Assembly (NCBI RefSeq): GCF_032854445.1
Contig: NC_088307.1
Location: 18,922,017-18,986,016, forward strand
Length of the DNA stretch: 64,000 nucleotides
Direction: 5' to 3'
Source of the DNA: Liolophura sinensis
Lineage: Eukaryota; Mollusca; Polyplacophora; Chitonida; Chitonidae
This document shows, piece by piece, positions 1 through 12,581 of this stretch. The notes under the pieces were generated by a model. That model did not search any database. It saw only the letters and a list, made by a program, of their open reading frames with translations, and was not told where the DNA came from. Each line of letters opens with the position of its first letter. Within the stretch, counting starts at the first letter, position 1. A program made the position numbers and the translations under genes.

Positions 1-1300
1 CAGTGAGCTGACACAAAGGTTGTGTATTTGTATTTTCCTCAGGTGAAGTTCAGCAAACTGACACTAATGGTGTGTATTTGTGTTTTCCCAGGTGAAGTTC
101 AGCCAACTGACACTAATCTTGTGTATTTGTGTTTAATTCCCCAGGTGAAGTTCAGTGAACTGACACTAATGTTGTGTATTTGTATTTTCCCCAGGTGAAG
201 TTCAGTGAGCTGACATTAATGTTGTGTATTTGTATTTTCCCCAGGTGAAGTTCAGTGAGCTGACATTAATGTTGTGTATTTGTATTTTCCCCAGGTGAAG
301 TTCAGTGAGCTGACACTAATGTTGTGTATTTGTATTTTCCCCAGGTGAAGTTCAGTGAGCTGACATTAATGTTGTGTATTTGTATTTTCCCCAGGTGAAG
401 TTCAGCCAACTGACACTAATCTTGTGTATTTGTGTTTAATTCCCCAGGTGAAGTTCAGTGAGCTGACACTAATCCTGTGTATTTGTATTTTCCCAGGTGA
501 AGTTCAGTGAGCTGACACTAATGTTGTGTATTTGTATTTTCCCCAGGTGAAGTTCAGCAAACTGATACTAATGTTGTGTATTTGTGTTTTCCCAGGTGAA
601 GTTCAGTGAGCTGACACAAATCTTGTGTATTTGTATTTTCCCCAGGTGAAGTTCAGCCAACTGACACTAATCTTGTGTATTTGTGTTTAATTCCCCAGGT
701 GAAGTTCAGTGAGCTGACACTAATGTTGTGTATTTGTATTTTCCCAGGTGAAGTTCAGTGAGCTGACATAAAGGTTGTGTATTTGTATTTTCCTCAGGTG
801 AAGTTCAGTGAACTGACACTAATCTTGTGTATTTGTGTTTTCCCAGGTGAAGTTCAGTGAACTGACACTAATGGTGTGTATTTGTATTTTCCCAGGTGAA
901 GTTCAGTGAGCTGACAATAATGTTGTGTATTTGTGTTTTCCCAGGTGAAGTTCAGTGAGCTGACACTAATCTTGTGTAAATGGTGTGTATTTGTATTTTC
1001 CCAGGTGAAGTTCAGTGAGCTGACAATAATGTTGTGTATTTGTGTTTTCCCAGGTGAAGTTCAGTGAGCTGACAATAATGTTGTGTATTTGTATTTTCCC
1101 AGGTGAAGTTCAGTGAGCTGACAATAATGTTGTGTATTTGTGTTTTCCCAGGTGAAGTTCAGTGAGCTGACACTAATCTTGTGTATTTGTGTTTTCCCAG
1201 GTGAAGTTCAGTGAGCTGACACTAATCTTGTGTATTTGTATTTTCCTCAGGTGAAGTTCAGTGAGCTGACACTAATCTTGTGTATTTGTATTTTCCTCAG
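1..1300 (+). repeat. 50-bp minisatellite built from the SCAI 3' splice site and exon start
   Basis: About 26 head-to-tail units of about 50 bp (variants near 49, 54 and 59 bp) fill the window start and continue off the left edge. Each unit holds CTGAC (branch-point-like), ACTAAT, a T-rich tract TGTATTTGTATTTTCCCCAG, then GTGAAGTTCAGTGAG, which is the first 15 bases of the SCAI exon at 1301. The last unit runs directly into that exon. Each CAG/GTGAAG junction resembles an acceptor and a donor at the same point. Splicing at an upstream unit with the unit retained would reach a TGA about 17 codons in, so probably only the last acceptor is productive. Confidence 0.95.
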
Positions 1301-4300
1301 GTGAAGTTCAGTGAGCTGACCCTGGACATGTTCCGCATGTTACAGACGTTAGAGAGAGAACCACAGGAGGATTTGTCCACACAGATCTACGACACATCCC
1401 CAGCCCCGGGCAAACAACCTTTTGTAAGAAAATAGACTTATCAATGGGTCAACAAATGGCTCATGTTGTCAGATTTTGACAGATGCATGATTTTTGAGAC
1501 ATATTCACCTGGTGCAATGTGATTAACTGTGGTATAATATGCATAGACAGAATGGAATTTTTTGACAAAATTTTCTGGCATGTGTTTTACTGTGTATACC
1601 AAGAGCTAAGAAGCCAAATCGCTTAGAAAATCAAGTTTTAATGTGAAACTGAATCTGCTGTATAAATTCAAATATCTGAAGTCTCTGTTTGTGGCTGCCT
1701 TTTGCCAACATCTCGGGTTTCGTGAAATTGTGAAATTCATCTGTTGGTGTAGGGTAGTACTGCTGTAATAGTCAACATTGATGTTAATACATTCAGCTCT
1801 GTGTTTAGTATCGTAATTCGTCGAACTTTTTGACCAGCTGAGCAGCACATGTTGTTGAAATCCTCAGGGGGAAAGTTGAGGAAACAGGGTCAGGGGATGT
1901 AGGGGAATCTGATCAGATACCTCCTGCCTTTAGATTTATGTGTTCATTTGATTAGTGTTTCTGTTTCAAGAGTTCTGATGTCGCCCTATTGTCAAACTGT
2001 AGGTTCTTTTTAAGGAAACTACAGATAGTGTACATTCTTATTCTGAAAATTACAGTATGACGGAGAACTTAGTGTACAGAGACACCAAAATCAGCATTAC
2101 ATGGTGAAATAATGCAGAATGCAATCCCAGCCTTGCATTAGACACTCTTGCAAACGACGGCCTTTGCCATGCAAGTGCCATAGCATGTTCTACCATGATG
2201 CTGTTTGCTCAGTTAGTGCATGTGTTCAAAGATCCATGAAACACGGACTTAGATATCCAACACAATTTAACTTGGTCTGCTTGTATAAAGCAACCGCATA
2301 TAAACTCACGAACATGTTACATAAAAAGACGGTAATAAAGTTTCTTATACAGTTCAAATTCACTGATTAAAATAGGACAATTACTGTCAAATATTTACTC
2401 CACCTATCATATGAGTGGAGTAGAAAGTCACTCCGGTACATGAATATTGTTAGTCACTCTTGTTTAAGACGGAGAAAGCACTCGCAACAGTACTTTCCTA
2501 AAAGAATCGACTCGGAGCTATCGTGTCTCGTTGAATCTCTTTTTTTTTTTTTCTCCATTACATATTTCACTTATACATGTGCGACGACAGCCAGCATTTT
2601 TATTAGAGGAAACCAAGCATCGCTCAGAGGAAACCCAGGACCATCCTGAGAGGCTTTAAGTATCAAAAATATTGGAATGATGAGACCTCCATGGCCTAGT
2701 GGTTAACGTGCTAGCGAAGTACAAATACCCAGGAACCTTTCACCAATGTGGTGGCTGTGAGTTCAAGTCCAGCTCAAAATGACTTCCTCTATGTCGGAAG
2801 GTCTGTCAGCAACCTGCGGATGGTCATGGATTTCCAGTTGGCTGTGTCCGGTTTCATCTCATCGTAGTGCAAGGCGTTGTCGTATAAATGAAATGTTTTC
2901 TAGTACGGTGTAAAATCCCAATCAAATAAATATTTAAATATTGGAATGATTACTCTGGGTATCAGATTGTTCATTCAAAATAAAGTTTGAATGAACAGTT
3001 TTTCTTGGTGAAGTGTATTACATGTACATATATTGTAGTATATTGATGAAATTCCCGCGTTTTAGTCTTTACAGCTTTTCCAGGAAAATGGTGACCGGTT
3101 ATCAAGACGAGAGAATCCCCACAAGTATCTATTATACAAACCCACCTACGGTCAACTCAACACCTTTCTTGCCTCCGGCTTCAAAGAGCTCCCACCCAAT
3201 GGTGCAATGTTGCTGTACATATCTGCTGATGGTTGTCATGGTAACGCCAAACACACGGATGATGGTAAGTTTAAGGAGCCACAAAATACCGTATTTCACC
3301 TAAAGTTTGACGTTTGACTTTTAGAAGCACATAAAGGCCTAAAAAAAACTTATGATCCTAATACTAAAGTTTTCTTATGAAACATCAATCACACTTCAGC
3401 AAAAAAAGCTAAGTGGCCCTATAAGTTGGATGAATCAATAAAACTGTGTCGGTTGAAAAATGCTAAACTTCGGGTGAATTACAGTACGTTTTCACATGCC
3501 TTTCTTGGTGGACTCGCATTAAAAGCTGAAGTTATTGCAAGGTTAAAACTGTAATGTCAAAGCGGTTTTGATAATGAAGGTTTATTTATTTCTTTATTTG
3601 ATTGGTGTTTTGTGCTGCACACAAGAATTCTTCACTTGTACGGTGGTGGCCAGCATTAAGGTGGGAGGAGACTGGGCAGAGCCTGGGGAAACCCACAACC
3701 ATTCGCAGGTTGCTGACAGAACTTTCCACGTACGGCCAGAGAGAAAGCCAGCATGAGCTGGACTTGAATTCTCAGTGATTGCATTGGTAAGATGCTCCTG
3801 GGTGATTGTGCTGTGCAGTTAAGGTTGATATGTATGACTTCTGTGTGATACAGTCACTTTACATTTGATTGTTTTCAGCTGCCTATGACCTTGGAGGAGT
3901 TGTCACAAATAGCAGGCGAGATTTGGAGTTCAACAACAAAGGCAAGCGGCCTGGTAGTCTTAAAGAGCACCACTGGTATGTACCTTGCTCTCACCAGGTC
4001 TACTCTCTTCATTTACTGTAATTTATTGCATGTTTGCAAGGTGCTCATTCAAGCAGATTCTGAGGACATTATTCTGTGTAGATGGATAAAATTATACTTT
4101 ATGTGGAGCTTGAAAATTGGCCAATCCAACCAATGTGGTTTTGTCTCCAAAATGAAATTATAATTGTTCATAAATTGCACTGAAAGTTGCTCTTTCATCT
4201 GCAGAAAGGCTGAGGAATAAGAATATATTAAAAGAAAAGACAGCAAATTTTCCAAATGTTTATATGCATTGATGAAGTTTAAAAAGCATAACTTTTCATT

Positions 4301-7300
4301 TTTTTTTCTTGATGCTTCATAACCGTGAGTTTTCACATGATAAATCTGCTTAATTCAAAGTAGAATAATTAATTTAATTTTCTATCAAGTTAAACCAGAA
4401 TTTTGGTATAAACCATAAAATTGAAGATCATTCAGTCACATGTTTGATGTTCATGTTGCAGTCTTCACCCCGGTGACCTTTATCCTTACACCAGAAAACC
4501 CTTATTCCTCATCATTGACAGTGATAATAGTTCATCCTTCCAGGTAAGAGTAACCTCTGTTGTATTAATGGGGGTGGGGGTTTTGGGGGAGTTCCGTCAC
4601 CAATGGGCTAGTGTTCTAAAGCAGCATCCAAGAGCCTCACCCAAGTGTCATCATTGTCCAGCTCAAGCTGGCTTCCTCTCCATGGGAATGTCTGCCAGCA
4701 CCCTGCAGATGGTAGTAGGTTTTTCTCCGGTCTGCCCAGTTTCCTCACACCATAAAGCTGGCCATTGTGATAGAAGTGAAATATTCTTGAGTACAGAGGA
4801 AATCACCAATTGGGAAAAAAAAGAGACAGAAAAATTCTATTAAGCCGAAAGCACTTTAGCCCTGGACCAATAGAGGTTGCAGGATAAAACCGGTGTCCTT
4901 CCGGCACGGACGTTATGATATGTTCACTGGTTTTCCTTGTGCACTGCTTGATTCCATCCCACCCATAAACCTTACATCTGTCATGTAAGTGGAAAAGCCT
5001 AACAGCATTAAATATCAAAAAGTCAAATAAATAAATATTTTATTTAATTAACTGGCCTAGTATGAGTTTTCCACATTAAATCTTTGCATTATATGTTACA
5101 TTGTTGTCTACTGCGCATCATAATTTGGTTTTTCGTTCATTATAAGTTGGATTGCCTGCATATCAGTATTTGGTCTGTTGTTCATTTTAACTTGGACGCC
5201 CTGCATATCAGCATTTGGTCTGTTGTTCATTATAATTTGGATTGTTTGCATGTCAAGATTTGGTCTGTGGTTCATTAAAATTTGGATGGCCTGCACATCA
5301 TGAATTGGTCTGTTGTTCATTATAAAGAATTTTGATTGCCTGCATGTCATAATGTGGTGTGTTGTTCATTAGAATTTTGATTGCCTGCACATCATGATTT
5401 GGTCTGTTGTTCATTTCCTGAGCATTTTTTCCCCAACTTACAGTGTACATGTTCAACCATATTTGAGATTGTTTTGCAAATTCTATACTTGGTTTTTCCT
5501 CGCACCATAATGGTGGCCGCTGTTGTATAAGTAAAATATTCTTGACAACAGCATCAATCAAATAAAATGTATAAATTTATAATAAATTCTGTTCTTAAAT
5601 GCTTATTAATAACACATTTCTATGTGATTTGACCTATTTTTACAGAATTTTCCCAACCTGTTTGGCCAGCCAGTTGTGTGTTTGTTGTCCCCAGAGCAGA
5701 CTCCCACAACGCTACAAGGTAACATGGGTTTATTGATTTTAGTTCTTGTAAGTTGTATTGTTTGATTGTAACTGTTACTCGGGACATTCTACCCATATAC
5801 CTGGCCATTTTCAGGTATGGCTTATAACTTATATTCAGATAAGAATATTGCTACAGTGGACTGCTACAGACTTTTACAAATATCTTCAAATGTTTTCACC
5901 TTGATCCCAAAATGTCTTCACCTTGATCCCAAAATGTCTTCACCTTGATCCCAAAATGTTTCCAGCTTTACTTTCATCATTAAATGTCTCACCTTCATCA
6001 CTAAATGTCTTCACTTTTGTCACTAAATATATCCACCTGCACCTTCATCTCTGAATGTGTTCACTTTCGTCCCTAAATGTCTTCACATTCATCACTAAAT
6101 GTCTTCACTTTGTCACTAAATGTCTTCACCTGCACCTTCATCACTGAATGTCTTCACCTGCACCTTCATCACTAAATGTCTTCACCTGCACCTTCATCAC
6201 TAAATGTCTTCATGTGCACCTTCATCGCTAAATGTCTTCACCTTCATCACTAAATGGCATCACCTTCATCACTTACTGGCTTCACCTGCACCTCCATCTC
6301 TAAATGTCTTCACCTTCATCACTAAATGTTTTTGTCACTATTTTTGTTTCTGTTTGCAGACCAACACCAGAAGGGAAACCTGTTTACCTTGTTCCTTCAC
6401 AGCCCCCTGACTGCCTTCTGCTACATCTGTAATATCATTGAGATTCCCATCCTCATGTGGGACAAGTGTCAAGGTCATATAGACAAGTTCATGAGTGAGG
6501 CCAGCAAACTCTTCGCCAGGTCCAGAAAATTAGGTCAGTACATCAGTTTTAGCATAATACGTCAGTAGTTGTGTAGGAAACTAGGTCAGTACAGGAGTTT
6601 TAACAAAATAGATGTGATATTTAGTATAGTGGGTGAATGGGAGACTCGGGAAAGAGCTACATAGAAGGTCAGTAGAATGCATTGTTTTCTTCTGCGACGT
6701 TGCAGTGTGTGTGTACTTCATATATGTTTTATGAGCATACATAAACCAAGAATTGTGACATAATAAAGGAAAGAACAAATGAGTTGACAGCTTTGAACTG
6801 TCTTGATACAGGCGGGAAGGAGTTTTACGAGTTCCCCATTTCTGGAATACTGGGTCAGTGGTTGTCTAAAAAACTAAGTCAGTGTTTGTCTACAGAATGT
6901 TCAGCCTGACTTACGCAGTACTATACATCCTTTTTCTGTTGTGGGGAATCCGTGGCTCAATTGGTTAGCGCGCTAGCGCAGCGTAATGACCCAGGAGCCT
7001 CTCACCAATGTGGCCGCTGAGAGTTCAAGCCCAGCTTATGCTGGCTTCCTCTCTGACTGTACATGGGAAGGTCTGCCAGCAACCTGCGGATGGTCGTGGG
7101 TCTCTCCCAGGCTCTGCCGGGATTAATTAATTAAAGAAATCTTTCTTTTGTATTGCAGACCATGCCTTCATGCAGTTTTTTGGCGATGACTTCCTCCGTC
7201 TTCTGCTGTTAAGATTTGTCCTGTGTTATTGTGTGCTTATAAACCATCGTGGCTTCAAGGTAATAATACTATCTCACCTGGCTCACTAGCACTCGTGAGA

Positions 7301-8448
7301 TGTGGGTTCAAGCCCGGCTTTGGACGGGGAATTTATAGATTTTCCCTCTCTCACTTTTAGTGCGCCTTAGGTGATGATAAGCGGTAGACTGTGCTCCTGT
7401 GGCCAGTTGTGCAGTCTTACATTCATTAATAGGACATGTGACTTCCACAAATGTGGTGTACATATATATAAGTCACTTGTGAAAAGTTTGTCAGTAATTT
7501 GCCAAAGGTTGATGGTTTTACCTCTGACGCTGTGGTTTTCCCCCTGATGCTGTGGTTTCCCCCCAATGCTGTGATTTCCCCCCATCCACATTACTGATCA
7601 CCATCGTATAACTGAAAATTCTTGAGTATAGGCTCTGGGGGACATTTGTTCAGATTGCTACTCTATACCCCATTCACACGGCCAAAATTTAATTCAGATC
7701 TAATCTGAACCGGTTTAAAGTTGAAATCAAAGCTAATTGTAAAATTGTGTGCGTTCTCACAAGCAGGTGTTAAGCCAGTTCAGGCATTTGTCTGTTCACA
7801 CGGTGACATTTAGGCCAGTTTAGTAATTGCAATGTCATCCTGACCTCCATGTACCGAGGGCATTTAATCCAGTTACCATTCACATGACAAACTGATGTCA
7901 AAAGATAAACTGGCTCATGACCTGAAACTGGTGCACAGCCATGTCTCTAGCAGGGCAACCAGAATTAAACTCTCCTGTTTGCATTCACACGAGTCAGATT
8001 AAACAGGCTTAAAGCCACTTTTGTATGTAAACTGACTTAACTTCGCCTGTGTGAACGGGATATTAAAGAGCCAAAATCTTGTCATATAAATGTATGCCCA
8101 CTTCATATACTGTATCCCACTACAAATCAATGTACCATTGGTTAAAAAATCTTTTTTGTTATATTTTTGGAATGTATTATTTTTTTGGAATTCATTATTT
8201 TATTATTTGTTCACAAATTCAGTGGACTAGGGCTAACGCTAACAGCATGTGTGTTTTTTCTGTTTTTTTTTTAACTCACACCAACCCAGGGTACCGTCTA
8301 CTATCCTCTGTCCCACCCTGCCCTACCCACCGATGAAATTCTGGAACACCCAAGCCTCGTTAAGATCGTGCTGGATTTGGCCAACACGCTAGATGTGAGG
8401 GGACTGTTCTCCGAGCCGGGGGAGGCGGACATGCATACGTCGTCATGA
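1301..8448 (+). CDS. SCAI: SCAI homologue, C-terminal eight coding exons (5' part outside window)
   Basis: Coding exons read by eye: 1301-1423, 3084-3264, 3879-3975, 4462-4543, 5646-5718, 6360-6533, 7159-7259 and 8290-8448 (TGA at 8446-8448). All have AG acceptors and GT donors and their phases join to 329 residues plus stop. The protein matches the C-terminal half of Protein SCAI (suppressor of cancer cell invasion, about 600 residues in vertebrates). Clear blocks are VKFSELTLDMFRML, RRENPHKYLLYKPTYGQL, HCLHPGDLYPYTRKPLF, NLFGQPVVCLLSP, GNLFTLFLHSPLTAF and FMQFFGDDFLRLLLLRF. SCAI is known as a nuclear cofactor that represses MRTF/SRF-dependent transcription and takes part in double-strand-break repair; that role is inferred from the family. 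Earlier exons lie left of the window. The first visible exon is preceded by a large tandem array of its own acceptor. No breaks are seen in the visible exons. Confidence 0.93.
2684..2938 (+). mobile_element. Family-1 SINE, SCAI intron
   Basis: Head GACCTCCATGGCCTAGTGGT, B-box GAGTTCAAGTCCAGC, tail AAAATCCCAATCAAATAAAT. Full length but diverged. Confidence 0.82.
3287..3486. mobile_element. MITE family C (TIR TTCACCTAAAGTTTAGCATT), SCAI intron
   Basis: TACCGTATTTCACCTAAAGT on the left, inverted at the right as CTTCGGGTGAATTACAGTA; 200 bp. It begins 22 bases after the SCAI exon that ends at 3264. Confidence 0.78.
3580..3825 (-). mobile_element. Family-1 SINE, minus strand, SCAI intron
   Basis: Tail TTTATTTGATTGGTGTTTTG, body GTGGCCAGCATTAAGGTGGG, GCATGAGCTGGACTTGAATT. 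The head has decayed. It ends about 54 bases before the SCAI exon at 3879. Confidence 0.8.
4029..4200. mobile_element. MITE family B fragment, SCAI intron
   Basis: GTTTGCAAGGTGCTCATTCA, AATTGGCCAATCCAACCAAT and TGTCTCCAAAATGAAATTAT follow the family order. Confidence 0.65.
4585..4815 (+). mobile_element. Old family-1 SINE, SCAI intron
   Basis: Diverged copy with CCAGCTCAAGCTGGCTTCCT, CAGCACCCTGCAGATGGTAG and GTGAAATATTCTTGAGTAC all in the right order. Confidence 0.7.
5112..5420 (+). repeat. 47-bp minisatellite, SCAI intron
   Basis: About seven units of CTGCATATCAGTATTTGGTC followed by TGTTGTTCATTATAATTTGG, with moderate divergence. Confidence 0.88.
5490..5568 (+). mobile_element. Family-1 SINE tail fragment, SCAI intron
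   Basis: CGCACCATAATGGTGGCCGC through CATCAATCAAATAAAATG. Confidence 0.7.
5890..6330 (+). repeat. 22-28-bp minisatellite ending near a SCAI acceptor
   Basis: Units of TCTTCACCTTCATCACTAAATG and the longer TCTTCACCTGCACCTTCATC form. It stops about 30 bases before the exon at 6360. Confidence 0.88.
6942..7120 (+). mobile_element. 3'-truncated family-1 SINE just before SCAI exon at 7159
   Basis: Head GGGGAATCCGTGGCTCAATT through CAGCAACCTGCGGATGGTCG, cut after GGCTCTGCCGGG and followed by an ATTAATTAATTAAAG run. It ends 38 bases before the SCAI acceptor. Confidence 0.85.
7280..7640 (+). mobile_element. Third SINE-like family, SCAI intron
   Basis: Tentative. A B-box-like GTGGGTTCAAGCCCGG lies near the start, then GTCAGTAATTTGCCAAAGG and a CATCGTATAACTGAAAATTC tail. 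An internal CTGTGGTTTCCCCCC-type unit is repeated three to four times. Confidence 0.45.
7667..8062. mobile_element. 396-bp inverted-repeat element, SCAI intron
   Basis: Left end ACCCCATTCACACGGCCAAA, right end the inverted ...GCCTGTGTGAACGGGAT. Blocks such as CATTCACACGAGTCAGATTA recur inside. No coding capacity. Superfamily not assigned. Confidence 0.75.
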
Positions 8449-9004
8449 CAACAACAGTTCTCGCCGGAGTTTGTCTAGGCAGTATAGTATGGATTTAAGG
8501 TTCACAAGGCCGCGTGTACAACAACAACAACAACAACGTACTGCATGGTCATGGCGTGAGTCAGACAACACTCCAGCAAGGAAAATTAACCAAAGCATCA
8601 ACAACAACACGACCACCGATGGCAGTAATGGTTTTGATGATCATGAGAATATGTCTTGGCCATGCAATATTGATCTCAAAACCACAGCAACAACAACAAA
8701 ACGATATCGATAACTAAAGCATGTCCCGACTACCATATTTCAACACCGATTCGAAAATATTAATTACACATGGCAACCATGTGTTGATATTAAAGCTACA
8801 ACTACAACAACATCGGTTACCCCATTTCTGGTTAACTTTGTAGCCAAAGGGATTTCAATTTTTTTTGTGTGAAAATGCAGTAAATGTCACAGTAAGCAAA
8901 CCTGCGAATCAAGTGAATGTAGCTTGTCATTACAGTTCTTCTGCATTTTCACGGTTGGTGACTAAAGCTGACAGATAATTGTTGATTTCAGATAATTGTA
9001 AATT

Positions 9005-11420
9005 CCCTGTTATTACATGTAAGCCAGTTCTGTGTTAAACAGGACTGCTGTTCCACCAAGCACACTCCCTCCTACAGCAAGAGGTAATGTATGTTGAAGC
9101 CCATGCAGTGGCCACTTGTACAAAACTTTGTAAGTCATATTTCTTGTAACTTTATTCGTAAAAGACATTGTCAAAGTTACGGTGCCATTAGGCGACGTCA
9201 ACCAACCAAGATGTAATTTGAAAACATAGTGTTTTAACATGACAGAGAATTTACTAGAAAATGCTTCTGTTCAATAACCGGCAACATTACATAACCCTGT
9301 TAACATTACCCCCATTGTAAAATCTGCATAGGGAGGGAAATAGAACAGCTGGCTTTTATCTTTAACATGGGTGAATGAGACTCTGATATAGTTGATACAG
9401 TATCGGTAGTACGACTACATTAACAACCAGGCTACAACAAAAACGTGTTGAAAGACGGTATATAAAGCACAGTTGCCTTTTTATTCAGAAGCCTTATGGT
9501 TTCTCTCAGAGAAACTATACTAGTACGTAATTACCATTTGAAAGAAGGATCAAAAATGTTTTGTTCTAGTTGTTTGCTAGAGGCAAAAAAAGGTATACCC
9601 TATTATTGATCACTCAGCTGGGTGATTGATTTCATAGGTATTGGAGCATGGATGAAACAAGTTTCAAATTTTGAACCAAACTTTGGATGTGTTAATTGTG
9701 CGTTGATGGTCTAGAAAATTTTGTAGCCTTTGCTCTTGACTACGTAGTATTCTCATGCCTATAAACAACAGAAACCATCCAATAGAATTGTAATGCTGGA
9801 GAACAGAAACAACCAACACACCATTAATGTTAAATATCATGCTAAAAAAAAAAAGAATGAAAAGAAAAGAAAGATGGTACCTGGCAGAATGTAATGTATA
9901 CTCCACCCATAATCCCTGCTATGGTCAAATTTGTGACAAACTTCAAAAAGCAATCAAATAAACGAACGAAAAATGTATGAAGTGGGCATACATTTATATG
10001 ACAAAAAAGGCATTAGATTTCTTTTTATTGACAAATATAGATCTGTGTCCAAGTCTCATCTGATCTTTTTTTGATATGAAAACCCTGATGTTCTCAAAAT
10101 CAGGAGACAGTAATGTAGATTTCCTTCTCGCAAGCCTTAATATATCACACAAATGTGAGTCTCCGTATAGTCTATTCTTACATGAAACGGAAGGACACAG
10201 GAGATTAAAACACGGACAAAGTTTGACAGAATTAGTATGCATAATTTTTTTTAGGCATGTCGTGCTTTGTGATGCTTCATTAACCACTGGGACATAACTG
10301 GGATTCCTCACCCCGTGGTAATTGTTCAGTGTTCATTATTCAACCAAGGTTATTCATGGTTTATTCATATCCTTTTCAAGTGTTCATACTTTCATATTCA
10401 CTTCATTTGTGAGACCGGTGAGATTCAGAATTTGAAGAAATGAGATTCCAATTTAAAGCAGAAATGTTTTCACATTAAAGAGACAGTGAAAAAAGGTCAG
10501 TTTTAAATTTAAGAAATTTGGGAGTTTATCATTTGTCTTATGAAGTGTAGGAGACTTGTTCCTGTACAGTATTGTCCATAGATTGGAAATTATCTTTTTA
10601 ATTCACAGGAAATTTTTTTCTTTTGTTTACAAAACTTTTTAGTTACATTTAGCTTCTTCAATTCAAGTGCCTCCATTTGTTCGTTCCGTACATATCAAAG
10701 TTGTATAGTGTTATTGCTGTTGTTGTTCATATCTTTAGTGTCGTCCAACATGGAACTCATTCCATGGCAACAGACATGCATATCAGATCTTGGAAATTTG
10801 TTACGAGTGTTTTTTTCTTCCTTCATCTAGACAATGTATTTTATGCAAGAATGCATGGCTAAGAAACTATTGCTACGCAGTTTTTAATGTTTCTTACCGT
10901 CCTGTTTCATTGAGAATTTGGTCATTGTTTTTAGATGTTTTTGTTAAAAGTAGAATTTGTAGTATTATTTAAAAGAAGATTTGTATATATGTTATGGGTC
11001 ATCAGCTTTTTGGAGTTATGTAAAATTTAACTGAATGAAAAACCTCTGCATTGTACTTAAAGAACCAAAGAGTGCATATTCAAAGAATAATAAATAGATA
11101 AATAAATAAAGGTTAGAAATTTTAAAACTGTATGAAACCTAAAGAATGAAAATCATACCCACCCATGGAATGTACATATGTTTGGGTCAGGAGTGGCAGT
11201 TAAGAAAGATGTGAATAGTTTCTGTGCTTGACACTTACTTTAAGAAGTAATGGCTTGTAAGGTTTATCAGAAAAATTAAGAAATGATGGCTCATTATCTT
11301 TATACCCATGTTTAGTGTGTCGTAGGATTATTTCTTACCCATGGAATAACGACAAGCAGTTTTTAGAATGCATAGCCATTTAACATTGGCAATGCTCGAT
11401 CCAACTGTCACAGGACTGTT
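9005..11420. other. SCAI 3' UTR interior without recognisable elements
   Basis: Apart from one arm of a 29-nt inverted repeat (9976-10004), I see no repeat family, RNA gene or conserved exon here. Several T-runs and AATAAA-like sites occur. Confidence 0.4.
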
Positions 11421-12431
11421 TCATGACACATTTAATGCACACTAAAGTCCTAAGCTTTATAAGCATTCAAAATGTGATCTGTTTTAAACGAATCTTTGAT
11501 TGTTTTTTTTTTTTCTTTTTCTTCAGAAAATGTACCCTGGTAGATTTTAGAAACATTCTTTATTTTGTTAGCCCCAACTTTGTTGTTGTTTTTCTTGTAC
11601 ATGTACAATGAAAGTATTTATTTTATTGACACACTTTTACTACACACATTCACGATATATTGCTGATAGATGTGCATAATTTTATCATAGATCCCATTTG
11701 GTTTATGTGAAGTAGATTTTTTTTATTATTGTTTATGTATTTGTTTATTTATTGATTGATTGATTTATTTATTTATTTATTTATGAAAAATGTGTTGATA
11801 AAGATGTATGTGTCTAGTCATTTGATTTGCTTCATAATCTGACCATTAATATGCGTTCATTCCTGGTGTATGAATATTTATATTGTTCAGTGAAAAAATA
11901 TTGGTTCTAACTTAGTCCAATGACTGACTTTTTCTACATTGTGATACTTCATGAATTCCATATCTAACAGCACATTTGCAGCATAATTATTTCAGTAGTA
12001 TTAAGTTTTAATAGTCATTTTAAGTTTTGGTTTATTTTCTTACATTTAAGAGTGAAATATACATTGGTTACCTTTACCCATGCTCTGTTCGTAGTAATGA
12101 AAGTTATTACGTGTTATACGTCATTTTTCAATTTTTACATTTTAACTGTTTATCTTCCAATAGATGATACATGTTTATATTCAGTATTCAGTGCTCAAAC
12201 CACTTTATCCATTATACGTATTTCAAAGTCCACGTTAAGATTATTGTATTACATTGTAGCTATAATTAAAACCTATTAGAAAATGAATGCACAGAAAGTG
12301 TACAGTTTGAAAAATGCTTTCAGGTGGGATGTAGAATGTCAAATTTACCCTTGTTGGAGTGCAGTGTATTTTGTACAAAACCATTCCCAGAGTTTTTTCC
12401 CCCAGTTTCGTGCTTTAATATTTATCATGCC

Positions 12432-12581
12432 TTACATGGGAAGGTCTGTCAGCAACCTGTGGATAGTTGTGGGTTTCCCCCGGGCTCTGTCTGGTTTCCA
12501 CCCACCATAATGCTGGCCGCCGTCGTACAGTGTAAGTAAAATATTCTTGAGTGCGGCATAAAACATCAATCAAATAAATAA
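12432..12581 (+). mobile_element. 5'-truncated family-1 SINE in SCAI 3' UTR
   Basis: CTTACATGGGAAGGTCTGTC to AAAACATCAATCAAATAAAT. If the SCAI 3' UTR extends to 13.4 kb this SINE is part of the mRNA. Confidence 0.85.

Noticed and set aside
11740-11790. TTTATTTATT run as the tail of a minus-strand SINE
   Set aside because: No GATTGGTGTTTTA-type body follows; better read as a simple AU-rich tract in the SCAI 3' UTR.
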